64,000 bases of DNA, from NCBI RefSeq assembly GCF_000744705.1, contig NZ_JQML01000001.1, forward strand, positions 2,418,001 through 2,482,000, read 5' to 3'. Positions 36,683 through 45,100 of this stretch are shown here, in pieces; within the stretch, counting starts at the first letter, position 1, and the number at the start of each line of letters is the position of its first letter. The notes below the pieces were generated by a model. It saw nothing but the letters and a program-made list of their open reading frames with translations, was not told the origin of the DNA and did no database searches. Source of the DNA: Streptacidiphilus albus JL83 (GTDB lineage Bacteria > Actinomycetota > Actinomycetes > Streptomycetales > Streptomycetaceae). The position numbers and the translations under genes were made by a program.

Positions 36683-37399
36683 GAGGGGCGGCAGCGCGGG
36701 CAGCGCAGCCGCCCCGCGCTGGTCGAGCCCGGCCCCGTCGGAGCGGCCGGTCAGCCAGCCGAGCAGCTCGGCCTGCGGGCCGGCCACCGTCGGAGCCTGC
36801 CGGTCGCCGGGGGCGGGCTCGTGGCACTCGCCGGTGTCGGTGGCGAGCAGCCGCACGGCCGGCGCGTCCGCGCGGGCGCGGAAGGACGCCACCACCCGGC
36901 CGAGCAGGTCCCGGACGAAGTCCGGGGGCCACTGCGCGCAGCCGAAGCCGGCGTCGAGATCGACGTGGTGCAGCAGTACCTCGGCCAGCCGGGAGTCGGC
37001 GATCCGGGCCGCCCGGTGCTCCTGCCCCCGGGTCCAACGGACCGTCACCTCCCAGGCGCTGGAAGGCATCCGGCGGTACTCGGCGGCGAAGCGGTCGGCA
37101 CTGTCGCGCAGATCGGCGAGCAGCTCGGCCGCCCGCCGCCCCGCCCCGGCCTCGATCTCCGCCGCCCGGGCCGCCGGGCTCGGGTACTCCTGGGCCGCCA
37201 CCCCGGTCCGCGCCCAGCCCATCAGCCGGAGGCCGCCGTCGGCGTTGCGGGCCAGATGCGTCAGCACGTGCCTGCGCGACCAGTCGGGCAGCAGCGAGGG
37301 CCGCCGGACGTCGGCGTCGCCGAGTCCGGCCGCCGTCGCCAGCAGCTGCCCGGTGGCGTCGTCGATCCGGTCGAGGAGCACGTCGGCGTCGAAGACCAT
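36677..37399 (-). CDS. Mycothiol-dependent maleylpyruvate isomerase-family protein (second)
   Basis: The product is 240 residues from ATG 37399. It has the DinB-like metal-binding domain: LLPDWSRRHVLTHLARNADG, with the metal His, and RLAEVLLHHVDLDAGFG. The short C-terminal domain ends ELLGWLTGRSDGAG. It is closer in length to true maleylpyruvate isomerase (Ncgl2918 type) than its neighbour at 35431. The role is a mycothiol-dependent reaction, with the substrate unproven. Its 3' end lies inside a 15-bp repeat array. Confidence 0.85.
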   Translation of the reverse strand: MVFDADVLLDRIDDATGQLLATAAGLGDADVRRPSLLPDWSRRHVLTHLARNADGGLRLMGWARTGVAAQEYPSPAARAAEIEAGAGRRAAELLADLRDSADRFAAEYRRMPSSAWEVTVRWTRGQEHRAARIADSRLAEVLLHHVDLDAGFGCAQWPPDFVRDLLGRVVASFRARADAPAVRLLATDTGECHEPAPGDRQAPTVAGPQAELLGWLTGRSDGAGLDQRGAAALPALPPLY

Positions 37400-37451
37400 G
37401 CCACCATCCTGCCCCGGGGACCGGATCGGCACCCCCGCGCCGGGGCGTGCC

Positions 37452-37505
37452 GCGCCGGGTCACCCGACTGCGCCAGGTCGCCCGACTACACCGGGTCGCC
37501 CTGCT
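37452..37505. repeat. 18-bp tandem repeat overlapping a stop codon
   Basis: There are three 18-bp units: 37452-37469, 37470-37487 (16 of 18 identical) and a diverged third. The stop codon of the minus-strand toroid protein (37486-37488) spans the boundary between units 2 and 3. Confidence 0.8.
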
Positions 37506-38574
37506 CGCAGCAGTCGCTGGCCAGCCCGGCCGGCAGGCTGTCGCCGCCGAAGACGGTGCTGGTGGCGTCGTCCCCGCCGAGGGCGGCGACCGCCAGCAGC
37601 AGCGCGCCCGCCGTCCAGGTGGTGCGCTCCTCGGGCCAGACCGCGTCGTCCTCGAAGACGTAGCCGGTCCAGTAGCCGCCGTCGACGTGGCGCAGGTGGC
37701 CGATCGAGCGCAGGATCTCCACGGCGCGGTCGGACTCGCCCACCGCCCAGAGCGCCAGCGCGAGTTCGGCGCTCTCGCCGCCGGTGACCCAGGGCCGGTC
37801 GGAGACGCAGCGGACACCGAGGCCGGGGACGACGAAGCGGTCCCAGTCGCGGGCGATCCGCTGCTCGGCCTCCGCGCCGCGCAGCGCGGTGCCCAGGACC
37901 GGGTAGTACCAGTCCATCGAGTAGCGGTCCTTGTCGAGGAACCGCTCCGGGTGGCAGGCGACCGCGTGGCCGAGCTGACCCGCCGCCAGTTCCCAGTCCG
38001 GCTGCGGCTCTTCGAGGTAGTCCGCGATGGCGAGGGCGCAGCGCAGCGCGTGGTGGACGCTGGAGCAGCCGGTGAGCAGCGCCTCGTCGGGAACGCTGCC
38101 GTCCTCGGCGCGCCGCCAGGCGACGGTGCCGTCGGCACGGCGCAGCCCGAGGACGAAGCCCACGGCGCGCTCCACCGTCGGCCACAGGTACTCCAGGAAG
38201 GCGTCGTCCCCGGTGGCGAGGTGGTGGTGCCAGGCGCCGACCGCGATGTAGGCGCAGAAGTTGGACTCCCGGTTGCGGTCCGTCACTTCGCCGTCGGTGT
38301 AGGCGGAGTACCAGGAGCCGTCCGGGTTCTGACGGTCGATCATCCAACGGTAGGCGGCCTCGGAGGCGGCGTGCTCACCGGCGGTGTCGAGGGCCATGGC
38401 GGCCTCGACGTGGTCCCAGGGGTCGAGGTGGCCACCGGTGAACCAGGGGATGCCGCCGTCGGGGCGCTGCTCGGCGAGGATGCTGCGGACCGTGGCGGCG
38501 GCCTGCTCGGGGTCGAGCACCCCGGGCAGCAGCAGCGATTCGGGGACGGCGACCGGACCCGTGCCCGCCGTCAC
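37486..38574 (-). CDS. Prenyltransferase/squalene-cyclase-like alpha-toroid protein
   Basis: The product is 362 residues from GTG 38574, which overlaps the methyltransferase stop (GTGA). Repeated motifs (QRPDGGIPWFTGGHLDPWDH, RQNPDGSWYSAYTDG and HVDGGYWTGYVFEDD) are QW-like units of an alpha/alpha toroid. No DxDD cyclase acid motif is evident, so terpene cyclisation is not supported. Proteins of this type travel with the adjacent glycosyltransferase and methyltransferase in actinobacteria. Function is unknown; a glycan- or lipid-processing role is an inference. Confidence 0.75.
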   Translation of the reverse strand: MTAGTGPVAVPESLLLPGVLDPEQAAATVRSILAEQRPDGGIPWFTGGHLDPWDHVEAAMALDTAGEHAASEAAYRWMIDRQNPDGSWYSAYTDGEVTDRNRESNFCAYIAVGAWHHHLATGDDAFLEYLWPTVERAVGFVLGLRRADGTVAWRRAEDGSVPDEALLTGCSSVHHALRCALAIADYLEEPQPDWELAAGQLGHAVACHPERFLDKDRYSMDWYYPVLGTALRGAEAEQRIARDWDRFVVPGLGVRCVSDRPWVTGGESAELALALWAVGESDRAVEILRSIGHLRHVDGGYWTGYVFEDDAVWPEERTTWTAGALLLAVAALGGDDATSTVFGGDSLPAGLASDCCEQGDPV

Positions 38575-39314
38575 CCGAGCTCCTGCGTGCGGGCCTGCGG
38601 CTTGGTCGCGTAGGCGACGAAGCTCTTGCCGATCAGCGGGTTGAGCGCGGCCTCGGCGGCCTTGGTGATGCTGCTGATGACCGGCGTGCCGACGATGTCC
38701 CAGACCAGCAGCTGATGGTAGGCCCGGACCGGCAGCGCCTTGTCGTTGTCGACGCCGACCGCGCACTTGATCCACCAGTACGGGGAGTGCAGCGCGTGGG
38801 CGTGGTGCTCGCCGTAGGGGGTGAGGCCGGCCTCGCGCATCTTCCCGACCAGCTCGTCGCCCCGGTAGATCCGGATGTGTCCGCCCTCGACCTCGTGGTA
38901 GGCGTCCGAGAGGGCCCAGCAGATCTTCTCCGGCAGCCAGCGGGGGACGGTGACGGCGATCGAGCCGCCGGGCTTGAGCACCCGGACCATCTCGGCCAAC
39001 AGGCCCTTGTCGTCCGGGATGTGCTCCATCACCTCGGAGATGATGATCTTGTCGAAGCTGTCGTCGGGGAAGGGCAGCGCCAGCGCGTCCCCCTCCATGG
39101 CGACGGCGGAGGCGCCGGCCGGGGCCTCGCCGGCCTGCTCCATCGCCTCGAACCAGCGCTTGACCTCGCGGATCTCCTCGGCGTTGCGGTCCAGGGCGAC
39201 CACCCGGCCGCCGCGCCGGTAGACCTCGAAGGCGTGCCGGCCGCCACCGCAGCCGAGGTCGAGCACCCGGTCGCCGGGGGCGATCGGGAATCGGGAGAAG
39301 TCGACAGTCAGCAC
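38571..39314 (-). CDS. SAM-dependent methyltransferase, Rv0224c-like
   Basis: The product is 247 residues from GTG 39314. Motif I is DRVLDLGCGGGRHAFEVYRR, followed by VVALDRNAEEI, the acidic post-I strand, and FDKIIISEVMEHIPDDKGLL and VLKPGGSIAVTVPRW. It corresponds to mycobacterial Rv0224c, located between an ALDH (Rv0223c) and a glycosyltransferase (Rv0225) gene, and both partners are present near this locus. The natural substrate is unknown. It is coupled to the toroid gene and lies 102 bp after the glycosyltransferase. Confidence 0.87.
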   Translation of the reverse strand: MLTVDFSRFPIAPGDRVLDLGCGGGRHAFEVYRRGGRVVALDRNAEEIREVKRWFEAMEQAGEAPAGASAVAMEGDALALPFPDDSFDKIIISEVMEHIPDDKGLLAEMVRVLKPGGSIAVTVPRWLPEKICWALSDAYHEVEGGHIRIYRGDELVGKMREAGLTPYGEHHAHALHSPYWWIKCAVGVDNDKALPVRAYHQLLVWDIVGTPVISSITKAAEAALNPLIGKSFVAYATKPQARTQELG

Positions 39315-39416
39315 GGTCGTGGGGCTCCATTCACTTCGGGCTGGGCAGGCAGGGCCGACGGGCTTGGCTGGGGCCGGTGGAGAAGACGGGGACGGGACGG
39401 GCGGAAGGGACTGAGG

Positions 39417-40769
39417 CTAGACGTAGCGCCAGCCGTGTCCGGCCCGGGCGTGCTGCCCGATGCCGGTGGCGATGGCCGCGCGGTAGCGCTCGGCGGTGAG
39501 TTGGGCGGCGCGCTCCCAGGTGAACCGTTCCAGGACCCGGGCACGCCCGGCCCCGCCGATCCGGCGGCGCAGCTCCGGATCGTCCAGCAGCCGCCCCAGG
39601 GCCAGGGCCAGGGCGCCGGGGTCGGCGGGCGGGACGGCCAGGCAGGTCTCCCCGTCCGGTCCGGCGACCTCGGGGATGGCGCCGCCGGTGGTGGCGACCA
39701 GCGGGGTACCGGTCGCCATCGCCTCGGCCGCCGGCAGCGAGAAGCCCTCGTAGAGCGAGGGGACGCAGGCGACCTCGGCGCTGCGGACCAGGTCGACGAA
39801 GGCCGCGTCGTCTATGCCGCCCCGGAACTCGACGGCGCCTTCGAGCCCGAGCCGGCGGATCGCCTCGGCGACGGGTCCGTCCTCGCGCCGCTTGCCGACC
39901 ACGACCAGGTGGGCGTCGCGCTCGGTGCGGACCTTGGCCAGCGCCTCGATCAGGTGGACCAGCCCCTTGAGCGGCACGTCCGCGCTGGAGGTGGTGACGA
40001 TCCTTCCCGGCACCTCGGCCACCGAGGCGTCCGGCGACCAGATCCGCACGTCCGCGCCGATCGGCACGACGTGGATGCGCCCGGGGTCGACGCCGAGGTG
40101 CTCGGCGATCTCCCGGCCGGAGCTCTGCGAGACCGTCAGCACCGAGTCCAACTGCCGGGCGACCCGACGCTGCATCCGGGTGAAGCCGTACCAGCGGCGC
40201 ACCGAGAGCTGTCCCTTGAGCCCGTCGGCAGCGGCCAGGTCGAGCGCGCGGTCGACGGTGATCGGGTGGTGCACCGTGGTGACCAGCGGGAAGCCGATCC
40301 GGTCCAGTCCGAGCAGCCCGTAGCCGAGGGTCTGGTTGTCGTGGACGACGTCGTAGCGGCCCCGGTGCCGGGCCAGGTGCCGCCGGGCGCGCAGGCTGAA
40401 GCTCAACGGCTCGGGGAAGCCGCCGGTGCGCATGATCGCGTACTCCAGCGCGTCCACCGGGCCCCGGTACTCGGCCAACCGGGGATTGCGGAAGGGGTCG
40501 GGGCTCCGGTAGAGGTCGAGGCTGGGGACGGCGGTGAAGCGGAGCCGGCCCGCGCCCTCGCCGTCGCCCGCCGTCTCGTCGACGGCGTCCAGGACCGGGT
40601 AGGGCTGGCCGCCGAGGACCTCGACGTCGTGGCCGAGCCGGGCCAGCTCCCGCGAGAGGTGCCGGACATAGACGCCCTGCCCGCCGCAGAAGGGGTTGCC
40701 CTTGTAGGAGAGCAGCGCGATCCGCAGCGGCCGGTCAGCGGATACGGAGTCCCGCACAGCACTGGTCAC
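39417..40769 (-). CDS. GT4-family glycosyltransferase, Rv0225-like
   Basis: The product is 450 residues from GTG 40769 (AGAGGAGAC upstream). It is a GT-B fold enzyme: the N-terminal GGQGVYVRHLSRELARLGHD loop, the central GADVRIWSPDASVAEVPGRI, and the C-terminal donor site LYEGFSLPAAEAMATGTPLV with the EX7E pattern. It resembles Rv0225. The conserved glycosyltransferase-methyltransferase-toroid order suggests synthesis of a modified glycolipid or polysaccharide. A KstR-type operator is 86 bp upstream and is shared with divergent kstR, so it may belong to the steroid regulon. Confidence 0.87.
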   Translation of the reverse strand: MTSAVRDSVSADRPLRIALLSYKGNPFCGGQGVYVRHLSRELARLGHDVEVLGGQPYPVLDAVDETAGDGEGAGRLRFTAVPSLDLYRSPDPFRNPRLAEYRGPVDALEYAIMRTGGFPEPLSFSLRARRHLARHRGRYDVVHDNQTLGYGLLGLDRIGFPLVTTVHHPITVDRALDLAAADGLKGQLSVRRWYGFTRMQRRVARQLDSVLTVSQSSGREIAEHLGVDPGRIHVVPIGADVRIWSPDASVAEVPGRIVTTSSADVPLKGLVHLIEALAKVRTERDAHLVVVGKRREDGPVAEAIRRLGLEGAVEFRGGIDDAAFVDLVRSAEVACVPSLYEGFSLPAAEAMATGTPLVATTGGAIPEVAGPDGETCLAVPPADPGALALALGRLLDDPELRRRIGGAGRARVLERFTWERAAQLTAERYRAAIATGIGQHARAGHGWRYV

Positions 40770-40854
40770 CTAGGGTCGTCTCCTCTGAAGTCACGGTCTT
40801 CTGCGCCACCGCCCGCCCCGCCTACTCCCGGTGGCCACCTCGGCCAGGGTAATC

Positions 40855-40868
40855 TAGAACACGTTCCA
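40855..40868. promoter_or_regulatory. KstR-type operator in the kstR/glycosyltransferase intergenic region
   Basis: TAGAACACGTTCCA matches TNNAACNNGTTNNA fully. It lies between the divergent glycosyltransferase (start 40769) and kstR (start 41032) genes. KstR probably represses its own gene and the glycosyltransferase set from here. Confidence 0.8.
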
Positions 40869-41031
40869 ATGACGGAGCGGATGGAGACCTTGAGGTTACC
40901 GGCCCGTAAAGGGGCCCCTCGGGGCAGGGCGGGTGATTCGCGCCACCCCTGCCCGCTGCGCCATCATGGTCCCATCGGGACCGGTCAGCAGAGCCAGCAG
41001 TCGGCGACCAGCCGGGAGACGGGGAGCGCAG

Positions 41032-41625
41032 TTGAGCACCAGCCCCAGGTCGTCCGCCCCTCCGCTCACCGAACGGCAGGAGGCCCGCCGCCGCCGGATC
41101 CTGCACACCGCCGCCCAGCTCGCCTCGCGCGGCGGCTTCGACGCCGTGCAGATGCGCGAGGTGGCCGAGGTCTCCGGCGTGGCCCTGGGCACGCTCTACC
41201 GCTACTTCCCCTCCAAGGTCCATCTGCTGGTCGCGACCATGCAGGACCAGCTGCAGCTGATGCAGGACGCGGTGCGCAAGCACCCGCCGGTCGGCGACAC
41301 CCCCGGGGCGCGGGTCACCGAGACCCTGATGCGGACCTTCCGCGGCCTCCAGCGCGAGCCGCAGCTCGCGGAGGCCATGGTCAGGGCGCTGACCTTCGCC
41401 GACCGCTCGGTGAGCGCCGAGGTCGACCAGGTCAGCCGGCTGACGACGGCCCTGATCGGCGACGCGATGGGCCTGGACCACCCGCCGACCCGGGAGCAGC
41501 TGGCCGCCGTCCGGGTGATCGAGCACACCTGGCACTCGGCGCTGGTCACCTGGCTCTCCGGACGCGCCTCGATCGCCCAGGTCCGGATCGACCTGGAGAC
41601 CGCCTGCCGACTGCTCGGCGAGTGA
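41032..41625 (+). CDS. kstR: TetR-family repressor KstR
   Basis: The product is 197 residues from TTG 41032, with GGGGAG five bases upstream. The N-terminal helix-turn-helix region reads RRILHTAAQLASRGGFDAVQ, then MREVAEVSGVALGTLYRYFP and SKVHLLV. It is nearly the same as mycobacterial KstR (Rv3574), and the ligand domain keeps EPQLAEAMVRALTFADRSVS and ASEVDQV-like residues (SAEVDQVSRLTTALIG). In mycobacteria KstR represses cholesterol side-chain and ring genes and is released by a 3-oxo-cholestenoyl-CoA-type ligand. The operator matches at several promoters in this window make the assignment firm. Confidence 0.92.
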   Translation: MSTSPRSSAPPLTERQEARRRRILHTAAQLASRGGFDAVQMREVAEVSGVALGTLYRYFPSKVHLLVATMQDQLQLMQDAVRKHPPVGDTPGARVTETLMRTFRGLQREPQLAEAMVRALTFADRSVSAEVDQVSRLTTALIGDAMGLDHPPTREQLAAVRVIEHTWHSALVTWLSGRASIAQVRIDLETACRLLGE

Positions 41626-41648
41626 CGGTCCCCGGGCTTCGACCCGCC

Positions 41649-41720
41649 GGCCCGGTCCTCGGACGGGGCCCGGTCCTCCGGCGGGGCCCACTCCTCCGGT
41701 GATGCTCAGTCCTCCGGCGG
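41649..41720. repeat. 18-bp tandem repeat overlapping the ferredoxin stop
   Basis: There are four consecutive 18-bp units starting at 41649, 41667, 41685 and 41703, for example GGCCCGGTCCTCCGGCGG. The final unit includes the ferredoxin stop codon (41706-41708), and its reverse complement encodes the last residues, PPED. Confidence 0.85.
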
Positions 41721-41939
41721 GAAGACCGGGTCGCCGCTCGCCGCCAGCAGCAGGCTGATCGCCTCGACCGGACAGCTCTCGGCCGCCGCCAGCAGCGCCT
41801 CGGACGCGTCCGCCTCCGGCTCGACCGGGTGCGACTGGCGCGCCCCGTCCAGCCGGAAGCCCTGCGGGGCGGAGGCGGCGCACATCCCGGAGCCGATGCA
41901 CACCGAGCGGTCCACCTCGACCCGCCACCGGTCCCCCAT
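41706..41939 (-). CDS. [3Fe-4S] ferredoxin
   Basis: The product is 77 residues from ATG 41939, overlapping the ALDH stop. The cluster ligands are visible as VCIGSGMCAASAP (CxxxxxC type, with Gly in place of the second Cys) and ESCPVEAI. This is the 3Fe-4S pattern of ferredoxins that serve actinobacterial P450s. CYP125, encoded at 57132-58364, is the obvious client in this window. The gene is translationally coupled to the aldehyde dehydrogenase and so controlled by the operators at 43471-43518. Confidence 0.9.
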   Translation of the reverse strand: MGDRWRVEVDRSVCIGSGMCAASAPQGFRLDGARQSHPVEPEADASEALLAAAESCPVEAISLLLAASGDPVFPPED

Positions 41940-43456
41940 CAGCCCTCGCCCCCGGTCTCCCGCTCCGGGGAGGGCGGCTGCGGCGGGACGTAGCCCTGGG
42001 GCAGGTGGATGGTCTTGTCCTCCAGGAAGGAGGCCAGCCCCTCGGGCCCGAACTCCCGGCCGATGCCGGAGTTCTTGAAGCCGCCGAACGGGCCGAGGAA
42101 GTCGAGCCCGAAGGTGTTGACCGAGTAGGTCCCGGTGCGGACCTGCCGGGCGATGTCGATGCCGTGCTCGACGTCGCCGCACCAGACGCTGCCGGAGAGG
42201 CCGTAGTCGGAGTCGTTGGCGATCCGCAGCGCGTCGGCCTCGTCCTCGTAGGGGATCAGGCAGACCACCGGGCCGAAGATCTCCTCGCGGGCGACCCGCA
42301 TCCGGTTGTCGACGCCGCCGAGCAGCGTCGGCTCGACGTACCAGCCGGTCGGCTGGGCGGCCGGGACGCAGCCGCCGGTGAGGACCTTGGCGCCCTCCTC
42401 CTGGCCGAGCCTGATGTAGTCCAGGTTGCGCTGCTGCTGGCGGCGCGCGACCAACGGGCCGACCTGGGTGGCGGCGTCCAGCGGGTCGCCGACCACCAGC
42501 GCGCCGACGGCCGCGACCAGCCGGTCGGCTATCTCGTCGTACTGGGCGCGCGGGGCGAGGATCCGGGTCTGGGCGACACAGGCCTGGCCGTTGTTCATGT
42601 AGGCCGAGCCCATCAGGTTGTCGACGGCGGCGCCGAGGTCGGCGTCCGGCAGCAGGATGGCGGCGGACTTGCCGCCGAGCTCCAGGGTGATCCGGGTGAG
42701 GTTGCGGGAGGCCACCTCCATGATCCGCCGCCCGGCCGGGACCGAGCCGGTGAACGAGATCTTGTCGATGCCGGGGTGGCCCACTAGGTACTCGCTGACC
42801 TCGCGGTCGGCGGGCAGGATGCTGAGCACGCCCTCCGGCAGCCCGGCCGCCGCGCAGATCTCGGCCAGGATGTAGGAGTCGAGCGGGGTCTCCGGGGACG
42901 GCTTGAGGATCACCGTGCAGCCGGCGATCAGCGCCGGCGCCAGCTTGGCCGCCGCGACGAACTGCGGGACGTTCCACGGGACGACGGCGGCGACCACGCC
43001 GACCGGCTCGCGCCGCACCAGCAGCGGGTTGAGCACCCCCGCCCGGTGCTCCTCGAAGGCGAAGCCGCGGGCGGTGGCGATGGCCGCGTCCCAGATCATC
43101 ATCGGGCCGTAGGCCTGGGCCAGGATGCTCCAGGAGAAGGGTGAGCCGTTCTCGGAGCTGATGCAGCGGGCGATCTCCTCGGCGCGGGCGGCGATGCCGT
43201 CCTTGATCCGCTCGCAGACCGCGAGCCGCTCCTCCAGGCCCGTCCGGGGCCAGGGGCCCTCGTCGAAGGCCTGGCGGGCGACGGCGACGGCGTGGTCGAC
43301 GTCCGCCCGGGAGGCGTGCGGCACCCGGCCGATGACCTGCTCGGTGTGCGGGGAGACCACCTCGATGGTCTCGTCCCCGGCCGGGGCGACCAGCACCCCG
43401 CCGATGACGAGCCGGTCGTGTTCGCGTACCTCGGGGCTGGTGGGATTCTCGGCCAT
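41939..43456 (-). CDS. Aldehyde dehydrogenase, Rv0223c-like
   Basis: The product is 505 residues. NAD-binding and catalytic motifs are VVPWNVPQFVAAAKLAPALI, SFTGSVPAGRRIMEVA, LELGGKSAAILLPDADL with the catalytic Glu, and NNGQACVAQTRIL with the nucleophilic Cys. The C-terminal EIFGPVVCLIPYEDEADALR is typical. It matches the class near Rv0223c and could oxidise the aldehyde formed by sequential P450/ADH attack on a side chain to the acid. The ferredoxin follows directly. Three palindromes lie in the 200 bp upstream. Confidence 0.9.
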   Translation of the reverse strand: MAENPTSPEVREHDRLVIGGVLVAPAGDETIEVVSPHTEQVIGRVPHASRADVDHAVAVARQAFDEGPWPRTGLEERLAVCERIKDGIAARAEEIARCISSENGSPFSWSILAQAYGPMMIWDAAIATARGFAFEEHRAGVLNPLLVRREPVGVVAAVVPWNVPQFVAAAKLAPALIAGCTVILKPSPETPLDSYILAEICAAAGLPEGVLSILPADREVSEYLVGHPGIDKISFTGSVPAGRRIMEVASRNLTRITLELGGKSAAILLPDADLGAAVDNLMGSAYMNNGQACVAQTRILAPRAQYDEIADRLVAAVGALVVGDPLDAATQVGPLVARRQQQRNLDYIRLGQEEGAKVLTGGCVPAAQPTGWYVEPTLLGGVDNRMRVAREEIFGPVVCLIPYEDEADALRIANDSDYGLSGSVWCGDVEHGIDIARQVRTGTYSVNTFGLDFLGPFGGFKNSGIGREFGPEGLASFLEDKTIHLPQGYVPPQPPSPERETGGEG

Positions 43457-43470
43457 GTTCGGGCTCCCTG

Positions 43471-43485
43471 CTGACGACCCGTCAC
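43471..43485. promoter_or_regulatory. CTGACGNNNCGTCA palindrome before the ALDH gene
   Basis: CTGACGACCCGTCAC lies 15 bp before the ALDH start. Its 5+3+5 core is perfect (TGACG/CGTCA), with only the last outer base differing from the copies at 22711 and 33326. Confidence 0.6.
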
Positions 43486-43504
43486 TTTTGACGTTGCATA
43501 GAAC

Positions 43505-43518
43505 TGATACCAGTTCTA
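43505..43518. promoter_or_regulatory. KstR-like operator (one mismatch) before the ALDH gene
   Basis: TGATACCAGTTCTA matches TNNAACNNGTTNNA except for T in place of the first A of AAC. It is embedded in TAGAACTGATACCAGTTCTA (43499-43518), a longer palindrome whose relative occurs before fadA5 at 56993-57013. Confidence 0.6.
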
Positions 43519-43571
43519 GTAATCAGGGGCAACGGCCATGCAGTAGGCTGCCCGACTAGTTGCATCAGGAA

Positions 43572-43585
43572 CGTAACGTGTTCTA
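43572..43585. promoter_or_regulatory. KstR-like operator (one mismatch) before the MBL gene
   Basis: CGTAACGTGTTCTA fits the KstR consensus except for the first T. It lies 82 bp before the metallo-beta-lactamase-fold gene and on the far side of the ALDH operators, so it may govern the rightward gene. Confidence 0.55.
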
Positions 43586-43667
43586 GTCAGCGCGCTCCAA
43601 GAACCTCGTACCAAGAACCGCGTTCCAGCAACCGTGATCCAGTACAGCGGCGGGAGAGGACGGCGCC

Positions 43668-44894
43668 ATGCCCACCCAGAGTCAGGACGCGGAAGGCGAG
43701 CAGGGCCGCGACGGCGGAGCCTGCTGCGGCGAGGGTGCGGCGGTGAGCGGGGCCCCGCTCACCGCTGCACCCGACGCCGGGGCCGAGACCGCCCCGGACG
43801 TGCTGGCCTGGCGCAGCCGGACCCTGCCGCCGGTGCAGTACCGCGGCGGCGGGATCTGGAGCATCCCGGTCCCGATCCCGAACAACCCGCTCCGCTACAC
43901 CCTGGTCTACGCCCTGGAGACGCCGCGCGGTCCGGTCCTGGTCGACACCGGCTGGGACGACCCCACCGGACGCACCGCGCTCGCCGACGGCCTGGCCACG
44001 GCCGGGTTCGCGCTCACCGACGTCCACGGCATCCTGGTCACCCACCACCACCCGGACCACCACGGGCTGTCGGCGCACGTCCGCGAGGAGTCCGGCGCCT
44101 GGATAGCCATGCACGGCGCCGAGGCCGCCGTGATCCGGGCGATCCGCAGCGTCCCGTCCGGACGCTGGGCGGACCGGATGGCGCGGGCGATGAGCGGCGC
44201 GGGCGTGCCGGAGGAGCACCTGGCGGCGCTGCGGGCCTTCGGCGGCAGCCGGGACGACGACAGCGCGGCCGGCGGCAGCGCGCGCGGCAGCGGCGCGGGC
44301 GGCAACGCCGGCGTGATCCTCTCCGACGCGCTCCCCGACCGCGAGCTGGTGCACGGCGAGTCCGCCGGCGTCCCCGGACGCGACGTCCGGGTCCTGTGGA
44401 CCCCCGGTCACACCCCCGGCCATGTCTGCCTCTACCTGGACGAGCCCGACCACCCCAGCCGGCTGCTGTCCGGCGACCACCTGCTGCCCACCATCAGCCC
44501 GGTGGTCAGCCTCTACCCGGAGAACCCCGGGGACGAGCCGGCCGACCCGCTCGGCGACTACCTCGACTCGCTGGAGCGGATCGGCGCGCTCGCCCCGGAG
44601 GAGGTCCTCCCCGCGCACCAGTACCGCTTCACCGACAGCCCGGCCCGGGTGCGGGCGCTGCTCGGCCACCACGCCGACCGGCTGGCCGAACTGCACGCCC
44701 ACCTCAAGCAGGGACCGCTGACCCTCTGGGAGGCCGCCCAGGGCATGCACTGGAACCGCCCCTGGTCGGAGCTGGGCTTCCTGGCCCGCCACCTCGCCCT
44801 CTCGGAGGCCGCCGCGCACCTGCGGCGCCTGGTCAAGACCGGCCTGGCCGAGGAGGTCCCGGACACCGACCCGGCCCTGCACCGGGCACTGTGA
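43668..44894 (+). CDS. Metallo-beta-lactamase-fold hydrolase
   Basis: The product is 408 residues from ATG 43668; a GTG at 43743 would remove a low-complexity, Cys-containing leader. The metal site is ILVTHHHPDHHGLSAHVREE, followed by VLWTPGHTPGHVCLYLDE and RLLSGDHLLPTISPVVSL. A Gly/Ser-rich insert (about 190-215) interrupts the domain. The C-terminal helical winged region (LTLWEAAQGMHWNRPW, then AAAHLRRLVKTGLAEE) matches the LACTB2-like group. It could hydrolyse an acyl-CoA or lactone intermediate. The KstR-like site upstream suggests membership in the catabolic regulon. Confidence 0.85.
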   Translation: MPTQSQDAEGEQGRDGGACCGEGAAVSGAPLTAAPDAGAETAPDVLAWRSRTLPPVQYRGGGIWSIPVPIPNNPLRYTLVYALETPRGPVLVDTGWDDPTGRTALADGLATAGFALTDVHGILVTHHHPDHHGLSAHVREESGAWIAMHGAEAAVIRAIRSVPSGRWADRMARAMSGAGVPEEHLAALRAFGGSRDDDSAAGGSARGSGAGGNAGVILSDALPDRELVHGESAGVPGRDVRVLWTPGHTPGHVCLYLDEPDHPSRLLSGDHLLPTISPVVSLYPENPGDEPADPLGDYLDSLERIGALAPEEVLPAHQYRFTDSPARVRALLGHHADRLAELHAHLKQGPLTLWEAAQGMHWNRPWSELGFLARHLALSEAAAHLRRLVKTGLAEEVPDTDPALHRAL

Positions 44895-44968
44895 GCACGG
44901 GCCCGGCCACCGGGCGCTGCGAACCGGGCCCGGGGCGGCGGATACAGTGGCTGCACCCAGTTGATCCG

Positions 44969-45041
44969 CGTCCAGACAGGGAAAGCCGGTGCGACTCCGG
45001 CGCTGACCCGCAGCCGTAGAGCCGGAGTGCCTGTCTGGACG
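44969..45041 (+). ncRNA. Cobalamin riboswitch
   Basis: The B12-box-type core GGGAAAGCCGGTGCGACTCC, then GGCGCTGACCCGCAGCCGTA, is present. It is enclosed by a perfect closing stem, CGTCCAGACAG (44969-44979) with CTGTCTGGACG (45031-45041). It lies about 60 bp upstream of the transcobalamin-like gene. High cobalamin should repress the downstream B12 capture/ECF operon, presumably by hiding its ribosome-binding site or by terminating transcription. Confidence 0.88.
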
Positions 45042-45100
45042 TGAGCGGCCCCGTCGAGGTCTACGGATCGCCCACCGCTCCCCGAAAGGCATGACCAGCC

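Noticed and set aside
37486..38574. Squalene-hopene or terpene cyclase
   Set aside because: QW-like repeats are present but no DxDD acid motif is seen and the length is too short, so only a toroid-fold call is supported.
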